A program made the position numbers and the translations under genes. This document shows, piece after piece, positions 48,818-57,341 of a stretch of 64,000 bases of DNA. Source of the stretch: Enterococcus florum. Its GTDB lineage: Bacteria > Bacillota > Bacilli > Lactobacillales > Enterococcaceae. The notes beneath the pieces are model-generated. The model did no database searches. It was not told the DNA's origin and saw only the letters and a list, made by a program, of their open reading frames with translations. Position 1 is the stretch's first letter. Each line of letters starts with the position of its first letter. The DNA is taken from the NCBI RefSeq assembly GCF_004309355.1, contig NZ_BJCC01000012.1, positions 111,688 to 175,687 of the forward strand, in the 5' to 3' direction.

Positions 48818-48859
48818 ATTTGTAAAATACTGGCGTCTACGCTATCATTTGTCTAGTCA

Positions 48860-48876
48860 TTTACTAATTTAGTAAA
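48860..48876. promoter_or_regulatory. Candidate operator: perfect palindrome
   Basis: TTTACTAA-T-TTAGTAAA, 34 bases upstream of the start of the next gene. The length and symmetry suggest a dimeric regulator, for instance of MarR type. No regulator gene is adjacent. Confidence 0.35.
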
Positions 48877-48909
48877 TTAATTGAGTCAACATGAAAAGAG
48901 GCCGAAAAC

Positions 48910-49389
48910 ATGAAAATACCGACAAATTTAAAACACAAACCTGTCTTTTTAGTGGAGGATTATGACAAAATAGACGGGCACAATGCTTGGCAAAGCGATG
49001 CTAAGGGGTTGACCCTGGGTTTGGCGCAGTGGAATGACCGAGGAAAAGTAGATATCTCTGGAAAGGTTTGGCGTCACACTGGAGAAAAATGGTCCCGTCA
49101 ATCTGAAGAATTACCGATCACTCGCATTTTGGATCTGGCGATTTTGGTCGCACAATCCAGCCTTTATTTACAGGATGCTTACAGATATGAGAAGTTTTAC
49201 GATCCCGAAAATCCCGAAATCGACATTATTGGGTTGCAGGGTGGTCGGATGACGGTCAAAGTTGATACGGAGAATCCAAAAATCGATGAAGATATCTTAT
49301 TGTTTTACGATACAATGAACAAAGATGGCGAACTGATCGGTGAGCGTTTCCGAACCTTGAAACGGTTGCTGACGGACCTTGGATATTAA
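48910..49389 (+). CDS. Conserved protein of unknown function, partner of a MoxR-VWA protein
   Basis: A 159-residue soluble protein that I cannot assign to a named family. Visible features are GLAQWNDRGKVDISGKVWRHTGEKWSRQSEELPITRILDLAIL, aromatic and charged, and an acidic C-terminal half. It has no membrane segment. The ATG follows AAAGAGG. The next gene starts 16 bases later, so they probably work together, this protein perhaps as substrate or adaptor of the ATPase (inference). Confidence 0.7.
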   Translation: MKIPTNLKHKPVFLVEDYDKIDGHNAWQSDAKGLTLGLAQWNDRGKVDISGKVWRHTGEKWSRQSEELPITRILDLAILVAQSSLYLQDAYRYEKFYDPENPEIDIIGLQGGRMTVKVDTENPKIDEDILLFYDTMNKDGELIGERFRTLKRLLTDLGY

Positions 49390-49405
49390 AAATGAGGTGT
49401 ATAAA

Positions 49406-51661
49406 ATGGCAATCGAAAAGAATGACTTTTCAGTAACAGCAGACCGCCATTTTTCCAAAGTTGAACAGCAGATGATCTGGCGCAAACCAGCAAGTCATCG
49501 AGACAGCTTGGAGGAACTGCGGATCGCGTCAGAAATTAAAATGAACTGGTCAGATCCGGAAATGAAAATCATGAATATTTTACTAGAAGGCGATGCGGGA
49601 TCGGGAAAGACACAAATGGCCAGAGCGTTATCTGCTGATCTGCAACTGCCATATACGAAAGTAACCTGTTTTGCGGATATGGATAAAACAGACGTCTTTG
49701 GCGCATTATTACCGGTTATTCATTCAGATGATGATCAAGCAGAGGAGCTGTTAGAAGCGATTTATCAAACTGACTCTTTGCAGGAAGTACTTGCACTGAT
49801 TGCTCGTCATTATAGCATCAGTCAGACTCAGGCCAAAGAGAGATTGGCCGCATTGATTTCTCGGATCACAAATGATCAGGAGCAGCAACCCGTTCAATAT
49901 AAGTTTTATCCATCAGAAATTGTTCGTGCGATAGAAAAAGGCTACTTGCTGGAGATTCAAGAACCAACAGTGATCCGAGATGCATCTGTCTTGGTCGCAT
50001 TAAATTCAGCACTTGAACATAATAGTGTACTGAATATTCCAACCGGAATCATACGGCGTCATCCAGATTGTGTCGTCGTGATTACGACGAATCGAAATTA
50101 TCAAGGGAATCGTCCGTTAAATGAATCGTTGCGAGATCGAATCCAGCATGCAGAAAAGATGGATCTGCCAAGTATAGAGGTCATGGTTGAACGTGCACAA
50201 GCCAAAACGGGTTTTGAAGAGACCGGCTACTTGACTATTATGGCAAAAATCATTCGATTATTAGATGACACAGCCAAAGCCAATGCGATAAAAGGGGTCG
50301 CTGGGATGCGTTCATTTTTCTTTTGGAGCAATAGTGTAAAGCAGGGACAAGATGCGCTAGAAACGATTTACCCTAAAGTTCTGTACAAATTGACTACTGA
50401 CGAGACAGAATTGAAACTATTGACCGATGCCTTAGAAGAAAGCCGCCTGCTGTTAGAATTGCAGCAATACAAAACACAGCAGAAGCTCAAACAAGCGAAG
50501 GCACAGGGCCGTACTCTCAGTGCCGAAGAAGCTGAGAAACGCAATATTTTCCAGGAGAGCGAAACAGGGACCTTAACGACTCCTGAACCTGAAGAAAAGA
50601 AGCCAGACCAATCAATTGAGGAGACCGATGAGAAGGAGCAACAAGAAATTGAGAAGGAAGCAGCTTCCGACAATTCTTTCGATTTTGAAGCTGAACACAC
50701 AGCTCCTGAAGGAAGGAGTCTCGAAATATCTGTCAGCGAGGAGGATAAAATCGGCTCGGCTCTTTCGTTAGACGATTTAGCTGAATGGGACAAAACCCAG
50801 CGAAAAGAACTAAATCGTGAAGCTCGTGCAGTATTGAAAGACACCATGCATGCCAAAGAAGGAACGATTGTTCATCGCCCTAAAATCACAGAGCAAGCTG
50901 TGGCAGCAGGAAAGCAAATCAGCGACAGTGTTCGAGCAGAAGTAGATAGTCTGAGCCGAGTCATCAATGATCTTTTAGACAAAGAAGAACAGACAGATTA
51001 TTCCAATGGAAAGTATTATGGAACTCGTTTCAATCCATCAAGAGTCGCTTATGGTGATTTGCGGACCTTTGACAAAAAGAATCCTCCTTCCGAGCGGCCA
51101 TCCTTAGCTCTGGCTGTTCGGGTCGATGAATCCGGATCAATGATCAGAGAGAACCGGATCGATAAAGCGAAGCAGGCTGCAGCAGCTTTATCCTTATTCG
51201 CCGAACAAACAAACATCCCCTTTACACTCTACGGAGATTCAGCAGATGTATCGCAACGGGAAAAGACTTCGCTATATTCCTATAAAGAGTTTAATGACTC
51301 GTTTGACTTTTTACCGGCAAAGCTCTCGACCATGAAACCACGTCAAAATAATCGGGATGGGGTGGTATTGCGTATTTTGGCAGAAAAATTGAGCCATCAA
51401 ACTGCAGAAACGAAGATTCTGTTAACTATTAGTGATGGACAGCCCAAAGCCTTGCCGGACTATACTGGAAAAAAGGCAAAAGAAGACATTCAATCAGTGT
51501 TGGCAGACTATGAACGGCAAGGGATCATTTTTATTGCTGCTGCTATTGGAGAGGATAAAGAACAAATCAAAGAATTATACGGTCAGGAACGATTTGTCGA
51601 CATCAGCGACCTTTCAAAGATGCCAAATCAATTATTACAGCTGATTGCTCGTTTTATCTAA
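49406..51661 (+). CDS. MoxR-type AAA+ ATPase fused to a VWA domain
   Basis: A 751-residue protein. AAA+ domain at about 40-290: Walker A EGDAGSGKT (K68), sensor region VVVITTNRNYQGNRPLNESLRDRI. A central acidic, Glu-rich linker spans about 390-450. The C-terminal VWA domain has the MIDAS motif D574-E-S-G-S, with ISDGQPKALP further on. MoxR-VWA pairs act as chaperones for metal insertion or complex assembly, and here both are in one chain, recalling magnesium/cobalt chelatase I+D subunits. The target is unknown. ATG at 49406 with GAGGTG. No cobalamin genes are nearby. Confidence 0.88.
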   Translation: MAIEKNDFSVTADRHFSKVEQQMIWRKPASHRDSLEELRIASEIKMNWSDPEMKIMNILLEGDAGSGKTQMARALSADLQLPYTKVTCFADMDKTDVFGALLPVIHSDDDQAEELLEAIYQTDSLQEVLALIARHYSISQTQAKERLAALISRITNDQEQQPVQYKFYPSEIVRAIEKGYLLEIQEPTVIRDASVLVALNSALEHNSVLNIPTGIIRRHPDCVVVITTNRNYQGNRPLNESLRDRIQHAEKMDLPSIEVMVERAQAKTGFEETGYLTIMAKIIRLLDDTAKANAIKGVAGMRSFFFWSNSVKQGQDALETIYPKVLYKLTTDETELKLLTDALEESRLLLELQQYKTQQKLKQAKAQGRTLSAEEAEKRNIFQESETGTLTTPEPEEKKPDQSIEETDEKEQQEIEKEAASDNSFDFEAEHTAPEGRSLEISVSEEDKIGSALSLDDLAEWDKTQRKELNREARAVLKDTMHAKEGTIVHRPKITEQAVAAGKQISDSVRAEVDSLSRVINDLLDKEEQTDYSNGKYYGTRFNPSRVAYGDLRTFDKKNPPSERPSLALAVRVDESGSMIRENRIDKAKQAAAALSLFAEQTNIPFTLYGDSADVSQREKTSLYSYKEFNDSFDFLPAKLSTMKPRQNNRDGVVLRILAEKLSHQTAETKILLTISDGQPKALPDYTGKKAKEDIQSVLADYERQGIIFIAAAIGEDKEQIKELYGQERFVDISDLSKMPNQLLQLIARFI

Positions 51662-51745
51662 ATTATTTTTTGTAAACAGATTATTTGTCATCTCTTTCAA
51701 ACTTCGTTAGGCTATATGTAGACAAAAGAGAAAGGAAGAGAATCT

Positions 51746-52258
51746 ATGACAAAAAAAATTGCTGTAATCGTAACTGATTTAGTGGAAGATGTCGAATTAA
51801 CTTCCCCAAAAGAGGCCCTAGAAAATAATGGCTACGAAGTCGTTTTGATTGAAAAAGAAGCTGGAAAAGAAATCACTGGAAAGAAAGGTGAAACGTTTAC
51901 GATCGATACAACGATCGATGCTGTTAAGCCAGAGAACTTTGATGGATTACTAATCCCAGGAGGATTTTCACCTGATCAGCTAAGATCGGATCAACGCTTT
52001 GTCGATTTTGTTTCTTACTTTTTAGAAAATGACCGTCCATTGTTTGCGATTTGTCATGGTCCGCAAATCTTTATCCAAACCGGCTTGACGAAAGGACGAA
52101 CAATGACTGCTTATGACACTGTACGTCCTGATATTGAATACGCTGGAGCAACTGTTAAGGACCAAGAGGTTGTTGTAGACAAGCAGCTCGTCACCAGTCG
52201 AAATCCGGATGACCTGCCAGCATTCAATGAAAAAATGCTCGAAGTTTTACATGCTTAA
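51746..52258 (+). CDS. DJ-1/PfpI-family protein (general stress protein type)
   Basis: A 170-residue class I glutamine-amidotransferase-like protein. The nucleophile elbow is FAICHGPQ with cysteine and adjacent histidine, plus the upstream LLIPGGFSPD. Members include PfpI proteases, YfkM/YraA-type stress proteins and deglycase candidates; the in vivo activity is debated. AAAGGAAG precedes the ATG. It stands alone with its own terminator. Confidence 0.9.
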   Translation: MTKKIAVIVTDLVEDVELTSPKEALENNGYEVVLIEKEAGKEITGKKGETFTIDTTIDAVKPENFDGLLIPGGFSPDQLRSDQRFVDFVSYFLENDRPLFAICHGPQIFIQTGLTKGRTMTAYDTVRPDIEYAGATVKDQEVVVDKQLVTSRNPDDLPAFNEKMLEVLHA

Positions 52259-52264
52259 GCCTAA

Positions 52265-52300
52265 AAAAAAATCCCAGTTGCGTTCAGCACTGGGATTTTT
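52265..52300. terminator. Bidirectional terminator
   Basis: AAAATCCCAGT / ACTGGGATTTTT around a 10-base loop, A-rich before and T-rich after, between convergent genes. Confidence 0.9.
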
Positions 52301-52319
52301 GATGTCTAAAAAAGCGCTA

Positions 52320-52859
52320 TTAATACTCTGCCCGGGGGCCGCCAATATATTTAGGACGACTTCTCAAAGCTGTCACGTGCGCACCGCCTAATTCCTTGAC
52401 CGATGGACGTACGGGAACTTGTACATGCTTGACATGCATGCCAATCGAAGTATCTCCTATATCGATACCGGCTTGGGCCGTGACTGATTCAACCTCTACC
52501 GGATCGGAAAATTGTTCAAAAGCTGCGACAGAGCATGCGCCTCCAGCGTGTAGTGCAGGCTTGACCGCAACGATCTCCCATCCTCTTTTATCCGCCAATT
52601 CACGTTCAACTACTAAAGCACGATTAATATGTTCGCACCCTTGAACAGCTAGATAAATGTTTTTTTGATCAAGAAGCTCCTTCAGAGTTTGAATGACCCA
52701 CTCGCCAACCTCTTTACTGGAGCTTTTGCCGATCGTGCCGCCAACGATTTCACTAGTCGTACAGCCTAACACAAAGACATCCTTTTCACGCAGCTGTGCC
52801 TCTGCTAAAACTTCTTCCACGATCGTTGTCAACTTATTTTGTAATTCCATTTTTTCCAT
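52320..52859 (-). CDS. YwlG/TIGR01440 family protein (DUF436)
   Basis: A 179-residue conserved Firmicutes protein of unknown function. Recognised from [59 protein letters not shown] and [19 protein letters not shown]. Conserved Cys, His and Glu residues suggest an enzyme, but none is proven. Often found near vitamin or glycine/serine metabolism genes. AAGGAAG precedes the ATG. It is the last gene of a minus-strand group with the ECF S component and PdxK/ThiD. Confidence 0.9.
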   Translation of the reverse strand: MEKMELQNKLTTIVEEVLAEAQLREKDVFVLGCTTSEIVGGTIGKSSSKEVGEWVIQTLKELLDQKNIYLAVQGCEHINRALVVERELADKRGWEIVAVKPALHAGGACSVAAFEQFSDPVEVESVTAQAGIDIGDTSIGMHVKHVQVPVRPSVKELGGAHVTALRSRPKYIGGPRAEY

Positions 52860-52880
52860 GAGTCAACACTTCCTTCTTGA

Positions 52881-53372
52881 TTAAAATTGCAACCGATGAA
52901 CGACACGAGTTAGTGTTTGATATAGAGGGATCGTAACTGCGATTCCAAAAATATTTTGAACTAAATTAGTGGGCAGCGAGGCTATTCCTGCAGGCCAGCT
53001 GTACAAAAAGGCAGTAGCCAAAGCATACCCCACGATCATAAATAGACTTGCCGAAAAGAAGCCGACGAGTCTTCCTTTGTAAGTAGGCATCTTTTGTACT
53101 ATTTTTCCCAACAACCAGCCCTGTAGACCGTGAATTACGATAGAGAACAGGGCCCACTCCGGATAACCCGAGATCATATCAATCAACCCACCGCTCATAG
53201 CACCCACCAAGAGCCCACCTGTCGGCCCGAATAATAAGGAAGAAGTATAGATTCCTACTTCACACAAAGTAACAAAGCCTTTTGTTGCAGGAACAGGGAT
53301 AATAAACATAATAGATAGAGTTACTGTTAAGGCGGTCATCATAGCTATTGTCGTCAACTGCTTTATTTTCAT
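52881..53372 (-). CDS. ECF transporter S component, probably vitamin B6 or HMP
   Basis: A 163-residue membrane protein with five to six helices and the N-terminal AMMTALTVTLSIMF motif of small S components. LLFGPTGGLLVGAMSGGLIDMISGYPEW is typical of the pyridoxine/HMP/thiamin-precursor groups. It needs a shared EcfA-A'-T module encoded elsewhere. Its place 38 bases after a PdxK/ThiD-type kinase implies that the imported vitamer is then phosphorylated by that kinase. Which vitamer cannot be decided from sequence alone. Confidence 0.85.
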   Translation of the reverse strand: MKIKQLTTIAMMTALTVTLSIMFIIPVPATKGFVTLCEVGIYTSSLLFGPTGGLLVGAMSGGLIDMISGYPEWALFSIVIHGLQGWLLGKIVQKMPTYKGRLVGFFSASLFMIVGYALATAFLYSWPAGIASLPTNLVQNIFGIAVTIPLYQTLTRVVHRLQF

Positions 53373-53410
53373 TTTTGTCCTCCTAAATTTAGATTACTAA
53401 GAATTCATCT

Positions 53411-54187
53411 CTACCGATACCAAACATTGCCTTCACCATTCTTTAAAAGAATGCCGCGGTCAATCCCACGATACACATATTCTTTACTGATATAAATTGC
53501 CTCCGCAGGTGCCTTTTCTAAAACCAGATTCGATGCAATCGAAGAGGCAAAGGTACACCCTGCACCATTGACCTTCTCACTTACAAGCTTCGGTTTATTA
53601 AAAAAACGAAAATCTTTTCCATCATAATAGAGATCCACTGCCTGCTCACCAGCAAGTCTTTGGCCACCCTTGATGACTATAGAAGACGCACCTCGCGAGT
53701 GAAGGGCCTCCGCGGCTTTTTTCATCGAGTGCTTACTTGTGATCCGTATATTGCTTAAAAGCTCTGCCTCTTTAAGATTCGGGGTAATCATCGATACAAG
53801 CGGGAATAATTGGCTGATCAGGGTATCTATATACGTTTGATTGTAGACAGTTTCTGTCTCTTTAAAAGCTAGAACAGGATCAAAAACGATTGGCAGGTGT
53901 TGATGGCGTTTCAGAAACGCTTGGATCGTTCGAATCGATTCTACTTGGTGAATCAAACCAATCTTGATTCCAGATAATTCAACTCCCGTTTCAACCGTCG
54001 CCAGTTGTTTTTCCAACAACTCTGAAGAAATATCTTGAATAGAAAATTGATCGTCTTCTACAATGGCAATGCAAGTTATTGCGGTCAAGCCAAAGATCCC
54101 GTATTGTTCAAAGGTTTTTAAATCTGCTTGCAGTCCACCGCCCGCCAATGTGTCAGAGCCTGCAATCGTTAAAATAGTTTTGTCCAT
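53411..54187 (-). CDS. Pyridoxine/hydroxymethylpyrimidine kinase (PdxK/ThiD family)
   Basis: A 258-residue ribokinase-fold enzyme. ILTIAGSDTLAGGGLQADLKTFEQYG at the start, VFDPVLAFKET, MITPNLKEAELL, and the anion-hole/catalytic VNGAGCTFASSIASNL. In Firmicutes this ThiD-like group includes true pyridoxine kinases, so I leave the symbol open. ATG at 54187 after AAGGAG; the longer frame lacks support. First gene of the vitamin cluster. Confidence 0.9.
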   Translation of the reverse strand: MDKTILTIAGSDTLAGGGLQADLKTFEQYGIFGLTAITCIAIVEDDQFSIQDISSELLEKQLATVETGVELSGIKIGLIHQVESIRTIQAFLKRHQHLPIVFDPVLAFKETETVYNQTYIDTLISQLFPLVSMITPNLKEAELLSNIRITSKHSMKKAAEALHSRGASSIVIKGGQRLAGEQAVDLYYDGKDFRFFNKPKLVSEKVNGAGCTFASSIASNLVLEKAPAEAIYISKEYVYRGIDRGILLKNGEGNVWYR

Positions 54188-54235
54188 ATCTTTCTCCTTA
54201 TGGTTTTCAATTATAACAATCACTGTAAAAATAAA

Positions 54236-54308
54236 AACAACCAATTGGCTGTTTTTTTGCTCATCCAATTTAAAAGTTCAAATAGTTGTCGAATAACAAC
54301 CAATCGGT
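54236..54308. promoter_or_regulatory. Two near-identical sites in the divergent promoter region
   Basis: AACAACCAATTGG (54236-54248) and AACAACCAATCGG (54295-54307) differ at one base and lie 59 bases apart, one by each divergent gene. Each contains a short dyad (CCAATTGG; AACCAATCGGTT). They could be operators of one regulator for the kinase and the reductase-like gene. Confidence 0.35.
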
Positions 54309-54335
54309 TAGCATGAGGAAAAAGGAGGAATCATC

Positions 54336-54959
54336 ATGAACGTTTTCGTAGCAGGTGCTACTGGAAGAGTCGGTCAATTCTTGATTGACAAATTAGTAAA
54401 AAAAGGACACTTTGTTTACGCAGGTGCCAGAAGCGAACTGGAAATAAAAATCTCAGAACAGGTTCAGCCGGTTCACCTAGACCTTCATGAGGACGTTGCT
54501 CATTTGGCAAAACTTCTCAAAGATTCAAAAGCCGTTTATTTTGTCGCTGGTTCAAGAGGAAAAGACTTGCTGCAAACCGATCTTTTCGGAGCAGTAAAGC
54601 TCATGCAGGCAGCAGAACAAGAGGGGATTGGTCGATTTATTCAGTTAAGCTCGCTGCATGCTTTAGTTCCCGAAAATTGGAGCGAATCACTGACGGATTA
54701 CAATATCGCAAAATATTTCTCTGATTCCTGGCTAGAAAACAATACTGATTTAGACTATACGATCTTGCAGCCCGGTATGTTAAAGGAACAGCCTGGCACA
54801 GGCCTAATGACTACTGAAATTGATAAACGCAGCGAAAACAGTATCGAAGACGTTGCTGAAGTATTGGCTGAATTACTGGAAAGATCAAACACCTACAAAA
54901 AAGTTATCCTGATGGGGAGCGGGACTATTCCAATCAATGAGGCGCTTGCTAAACTATAA
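54336..54959 (+). CDS. NAD(P)-binding SDR-like protein (YwnB type)
   Basis: A 207-residue Rossmann-fold protein. The dinucleotide loop VFVAGATGRVGQFL is at the N-terminus, followed by FIQLSSLHALVP and an active-site-like Y in TDYNIAKYFSD (YxxxK: Y-N-I-A-K). Atypical SDRs of this type (NAD(P)H-binding, YwnB/NmrA-like) may be reductases or redox sensors. AAAGGAGG precedes the ATG. It is divergent from the kinase. Confidence 0.85.
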   Translation: MNVFVAGATGRVGQFLIDKLVKKGHFVYAGARSELEIKISEQVQPVHLDLHEDVAHLAKLLKDSKAVYFVAGSRGKDLLQTDLFGAVKLMQAAEQEGIGRFIQLSSLHALVPENWSESLTDYNIAKYFSDSWLENNTDLDYTILQPGMLKEQPGTGLMTTEIDKRSENSIEDVAEVLAELLERSNTYKKVILMGSGTIPINEALAKL

Positions 54960-54961
54960 TC

Positions 54962-55002
54962 AAAAAACACCAAATCAGTTTTTGCTGATTTGGTGTTTTT
55001 TT
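54962..55002. terminator. Bidirectional terminator
   Basis: AAAAACACCAAATCAG / CTGATTTGGTGTTTTT, a perfect 16-bp stem with loop TTTTTG. The minus-strand gene ends at its right edge. Confidence 0.93.
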
Positions 55003-55456
55003 AATCATAGTCGATTTTTTCAGCCGTCTGTTGGTCAAAATCGATCATCAGTTGAAACCCTCGATCGTTTTCATCCTGATCCCAAATCTCTACAAACCGT
55101 GGAACAACCTCAATCAAAATCTCTGTGTCTCGATGTGGGTAGGCAGTATAGCTAGTTTTCCAGTACTTTTCATACAAAGTCTGAAACTTTTGCTCTGGTT
55201 CATCGATTACCAGCCCGTGATTGACTGCTGTGCCTTCCATCTGAACGCCCCAATGACAAATAGCCACGTTAGGGTTGGCTATTAATTGCTTTGTTTTGCG
55301 AAATTCTTTATCGGTCTTGAAAAAAAGACGTTTGTCATAGATAAGACAGCTCACGTTTCGAACCGTTACATGATCGTTCAAGCTCGTTGCCAAAGCCATG
55401 ATTTTCTTTTTGCCTAACTTTTTATAGAATTGCTCCAGTGCAGCCTGATATTCCAT
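55001..55456 (-). CDS. Pyridoxamine-5'-phosphate-oxidase-like flavin-binding protein
   Basis: A 151-residue split-barrel protein. KKIMALATSLNDHVTVRNVSCLIYDKRLFFKTDKEFRKTKQLIANPNVAICH is the typical PNPOx-like first half. Family members bind FMN, F420 or heme; true PNPOx activity is unlikely given the short length. It begins directly after the ribU stop, so it lies in the same FMN-riboswitch transcript. That supports a flavin cofactor. Confidence 0.85.
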   Translation of the reverse strand: MEYQAALEQFYKKLGKKKIMALATSLNDHVTVRNVSCLIYDKRLFFKTDKEFRKTKQLIANPNVAICHWGVQMEGTAVNHGLVIDEPEQKFQTLYEKYWKTSYTAYPHRDTEILIEVVPRFVEIWDQDENDRGFQLMIDFDQQTAEKIDYD

Positions 55457-56056
55457 TTAAGTAAATTCCTTTCGCAGTAGAATTGAGCGCAATCTTTCTA
55501 ATGAAAAGTACACGATTGCAGTGGACACACCGTACTTAATCAAATTAAAGGGAACGATCCCGATCAGAACGAGCTTCCACACACTATCAACCAGCGGATT
55601 GACTGCCTGAGTCATAGCAATGATCGCTTCCATAGACATCCCGTATAATTTTGTATAAAACGGAATAATAAAATAGACATTCGATAAACAAGCGACCACA
55701 GTAACAACGATCGTGCCTAAAAGCATTCCAGACAAAGCGTTGTGCTTTTTGAACTTTCCTTGATACAAAAACCAAGCCGGGAGGATATAGCTAACACTCA
55801 AGATGAAGTTTTGGATTTCACCAGTGAACATAGAGGAGGTTCCCACTGTAGCCAGCTTGATCAGCAATTTGATCAGGACGATAAATGTTCCCGCCAGAGG
55901 CCCGAAAAGAAACGTTCCGATAATCTCAGGAACCATCGCTAAGTCAAAATCCATAAAAGGGGGCATAAAGGGAAGGGGAAACTTGAACAACATCAACACA
56001 TAAGCCATCGCACCTAATACAGCAGTCATTACCAATTTTTTTGCAGTAAATCTCAT
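55457..56056 (-). CDS. ribU: Riboflavin ECF transporter S component RibU
   Basis: A 199-residue membrane protein with six helices. The riboflavin-binding N-terminal TAVLGAMAYVLMLFKFPLPFMPPFMDFDLAMVPEIIGTFLFGP is characteristic of RibU. It takes up riboflavin together with the ECF energising module. An FMN riboswitch and terminator stand upstream, so it should be off when FMN is plentiful. AAAGGTGTG precedes the ATG. The next gene follows with no gap. Confidence 0.96.
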   Translation of the reverse strand: MRFTAKKLVMTAVLGAMAYVLMLFKFPLPFMPPFMDFDLAMVPEIIGTFLFGPLAGTFIVLIKLLIKLATVGTSSMFTGEIQNFILSVSYILPAWFLYQGKFKKHNALSGMLLGTIVVTVVACLSNVYFIIPFYTKLYGMSMEAIIAMTQAVNPLVDSVWKLVLIGIVPFNLIKYGVSTAIVYFSLERLRSILLRKEFT

Positions 56057-56076
56057 GTCAACACACCTTTCTTAAA

Positions 56077-56108
56077 ACAAAAAAAGAACCTTACAGCAAT
56101 TTGCAAGG
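56077..56108 (-). terminator. Expression-platform terminator of the FMN riboswitch
   Basis: Minus-strand stem CCTTGCA / TGTAAGG with loop AATTGC, followed by TTCTTTTTTT, about 20 bases before the ribU start. Confidence 0.75.
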
Positions 56109-56187
56109 CACAGTCAAAGTAGAAAAAAGGGTGTCTTCGTTTCATCAAATAGCGTTTGTTATCTGAAAATCAACAAACACACACTTT

Positions 56188-56293
56188 TTCTTCTTCCATC
56201 CAGACTGTACTGTCGGTCCCAGAATTTCACTGAGTCAGCCATACGGCTCGCGGACTATCACCGCCGGTCGGGAATCAAACCCTGCCCTGAAGA
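56188..56293 (-). promoter_or_regulatory. FMN riboswitch (RFN element)
   Basis: On the minus strand the conserved blocks appear in order: TCAGGGCAGG, CCCGACCGGCGGTGATAG, TCCGCGAGC, CAGTGAAATTCTGG, ACCGACAGTACAGTC, GGATGGAAGAAG. This is a complete RFN aptamer. Binding of FMN should favour the terminator downstream and switch off ribU and the flavoprotein gene. Confidence 0.96.
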
Positions 56294-56306
56294 ACTATCA
56301 CGTTTA

Positions 56307-56336
56307 TCTTTACACACACATTAAAAAAAATCAAGC
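56307..56336 (-). promoter_or_regulatory. Probable promoter of the FMN riboswitch transcript
   Basis: Minus strand TTGATT, 16-17 bases, TAAAGA/AAAGAT-like -10, placed about 15 bases before the first RFN helix. The -10 is weak. Confidence 0.4.
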
Positions 56337-56462
56337 GTTTTTTAATAATTTTATTCTCAAAATACCGATAATTTCTATAATAAGTTTGAAAAAAAACGAT
56401 GTACTTATGATACACTAGTCAGAGCAAAGCTAATTGATTGAGCGAATTTTTAAGTTAGAAAA

Positions 56463-57092
56463 GTGGTGAACAGCATCATAAAAAAGTCGAAAGCAATGAA
56501 GTATTACATCAAAGAACGAGAAATGACACCCGAACAGGCGACTTTTCACTGGGAAAAAACCCATGAACAATATGAAGAGCTAGAACTTCTTTTTCTTTCC
56601 CTATACGAGGAGACCAAGCCTTCTTTCAAAGAAAGACCTAAAGAAATGAAATTCCTGACGATCTATCAATATGCAAGTTTTGGACTGATCTTCGTCATAC
56701 CTCTTTTTTTAATAGCTGCTGAGACAACACGAACTGAGCTTTTTTATGTTGTTGTCTTCATGATCCTTGTAGGCAATTTCGCGATTTCTGCTGCAGTCAA
56801 TCATAAAAAAACGGGGGAGCTCCATGAGCAAAAAGCGGCACAACTGTTGGCTGAGGATGAAGAAATTCTTGAAAAATTGTATAAGATTCAGCAAATCGAA
56901 CGAGAAATAGAACATCAAAAACCCCTTTTAATGATGCAGCTCCAAGCCATTAAAATGAAAAACGCCGCCGAGCCCATTCAAGACACCCCTAAAAAGCGAA
57001 TCGCCAAATTGATCGATTTACGCTTTGCTAAGGCAAAAATGCAAAAAGCCGGCAACAAGGGTTCGAAAGAAACGAGAAGAGTCGATAAATAA
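56463..57092 (+). CDS. Membrane protein with charged helical tail, unknown function
   Basis: About 209 residues. Two membrane helices at roughly 68-87 and 91-111 are flanked by long charged helices, and the segment QKAAQLLAEDEEILEKLYKIQQIEREIEH suggests a coiled coil. The C-terminus is strongly basic. No family recognised. The start is uncertain: tandem GTG codons at 56463/56466 lack a good ribosome binding site, and an ATG at 56496 has none either. It is followed by its own terminator. Confidence 0.6.
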   Translation: MVNSIIKKSKAMKYYIKEREMTPEQATFHWEKTHEQYEELELLFLSLYEETKPSFKERPKEMKFLTIYQYASFGLIFVIPLFLIAAETTRTELFYVVVFMILVGNFAISAAVNHKKTGELHEQKAAQLLAEDEEILEKLYKIQQIEREIEHQKPLLMMQLQAIKMKNAAEPIQDTPKKRIAKLIDLRFAKAKMQKAGNKGSKETRRVDK

Positions 57093-57095
57093 GAG

Positions 57096-57137
57096 GTTGC
57101 CAGAACTGTCAATGCAAGAGAGTTTTGGCAACTTTTT
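57096..57137 (+). terminator. Terminator
   Basis: GTTGCCAGAACT / AGTTTTGGCAAC (one G-U), 13-base loop, then TTTTT. Confidence 0.88.
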
Positions 57138-57341
57138 CTATCGCATTTAATAGCTTCAAAAGCGCGATAGACATCGAAAGACTTTAGAAAAAAATCAGCT
57201 TGAAACAATGTTGTTCAATCAATTCATTTTTTCAGATTAGGTTATGATTAGGATTAATTCTGTAAAGATGATAAAATCATACGTGATGATTCTTAAAGAG
57301 TCTTGGGGAAGATCAGATAATCTAAAGGCAGTGAGGTTCGT

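Noticed and set aside
50368..50856. A 162-codon antisense frame in the MoxR-VWA gene.
   Set aside because: Serine-rich composition typical of the shadow of an acidic Glu-rich linker, no ribosome binding site, overlaps a well-supported gene.
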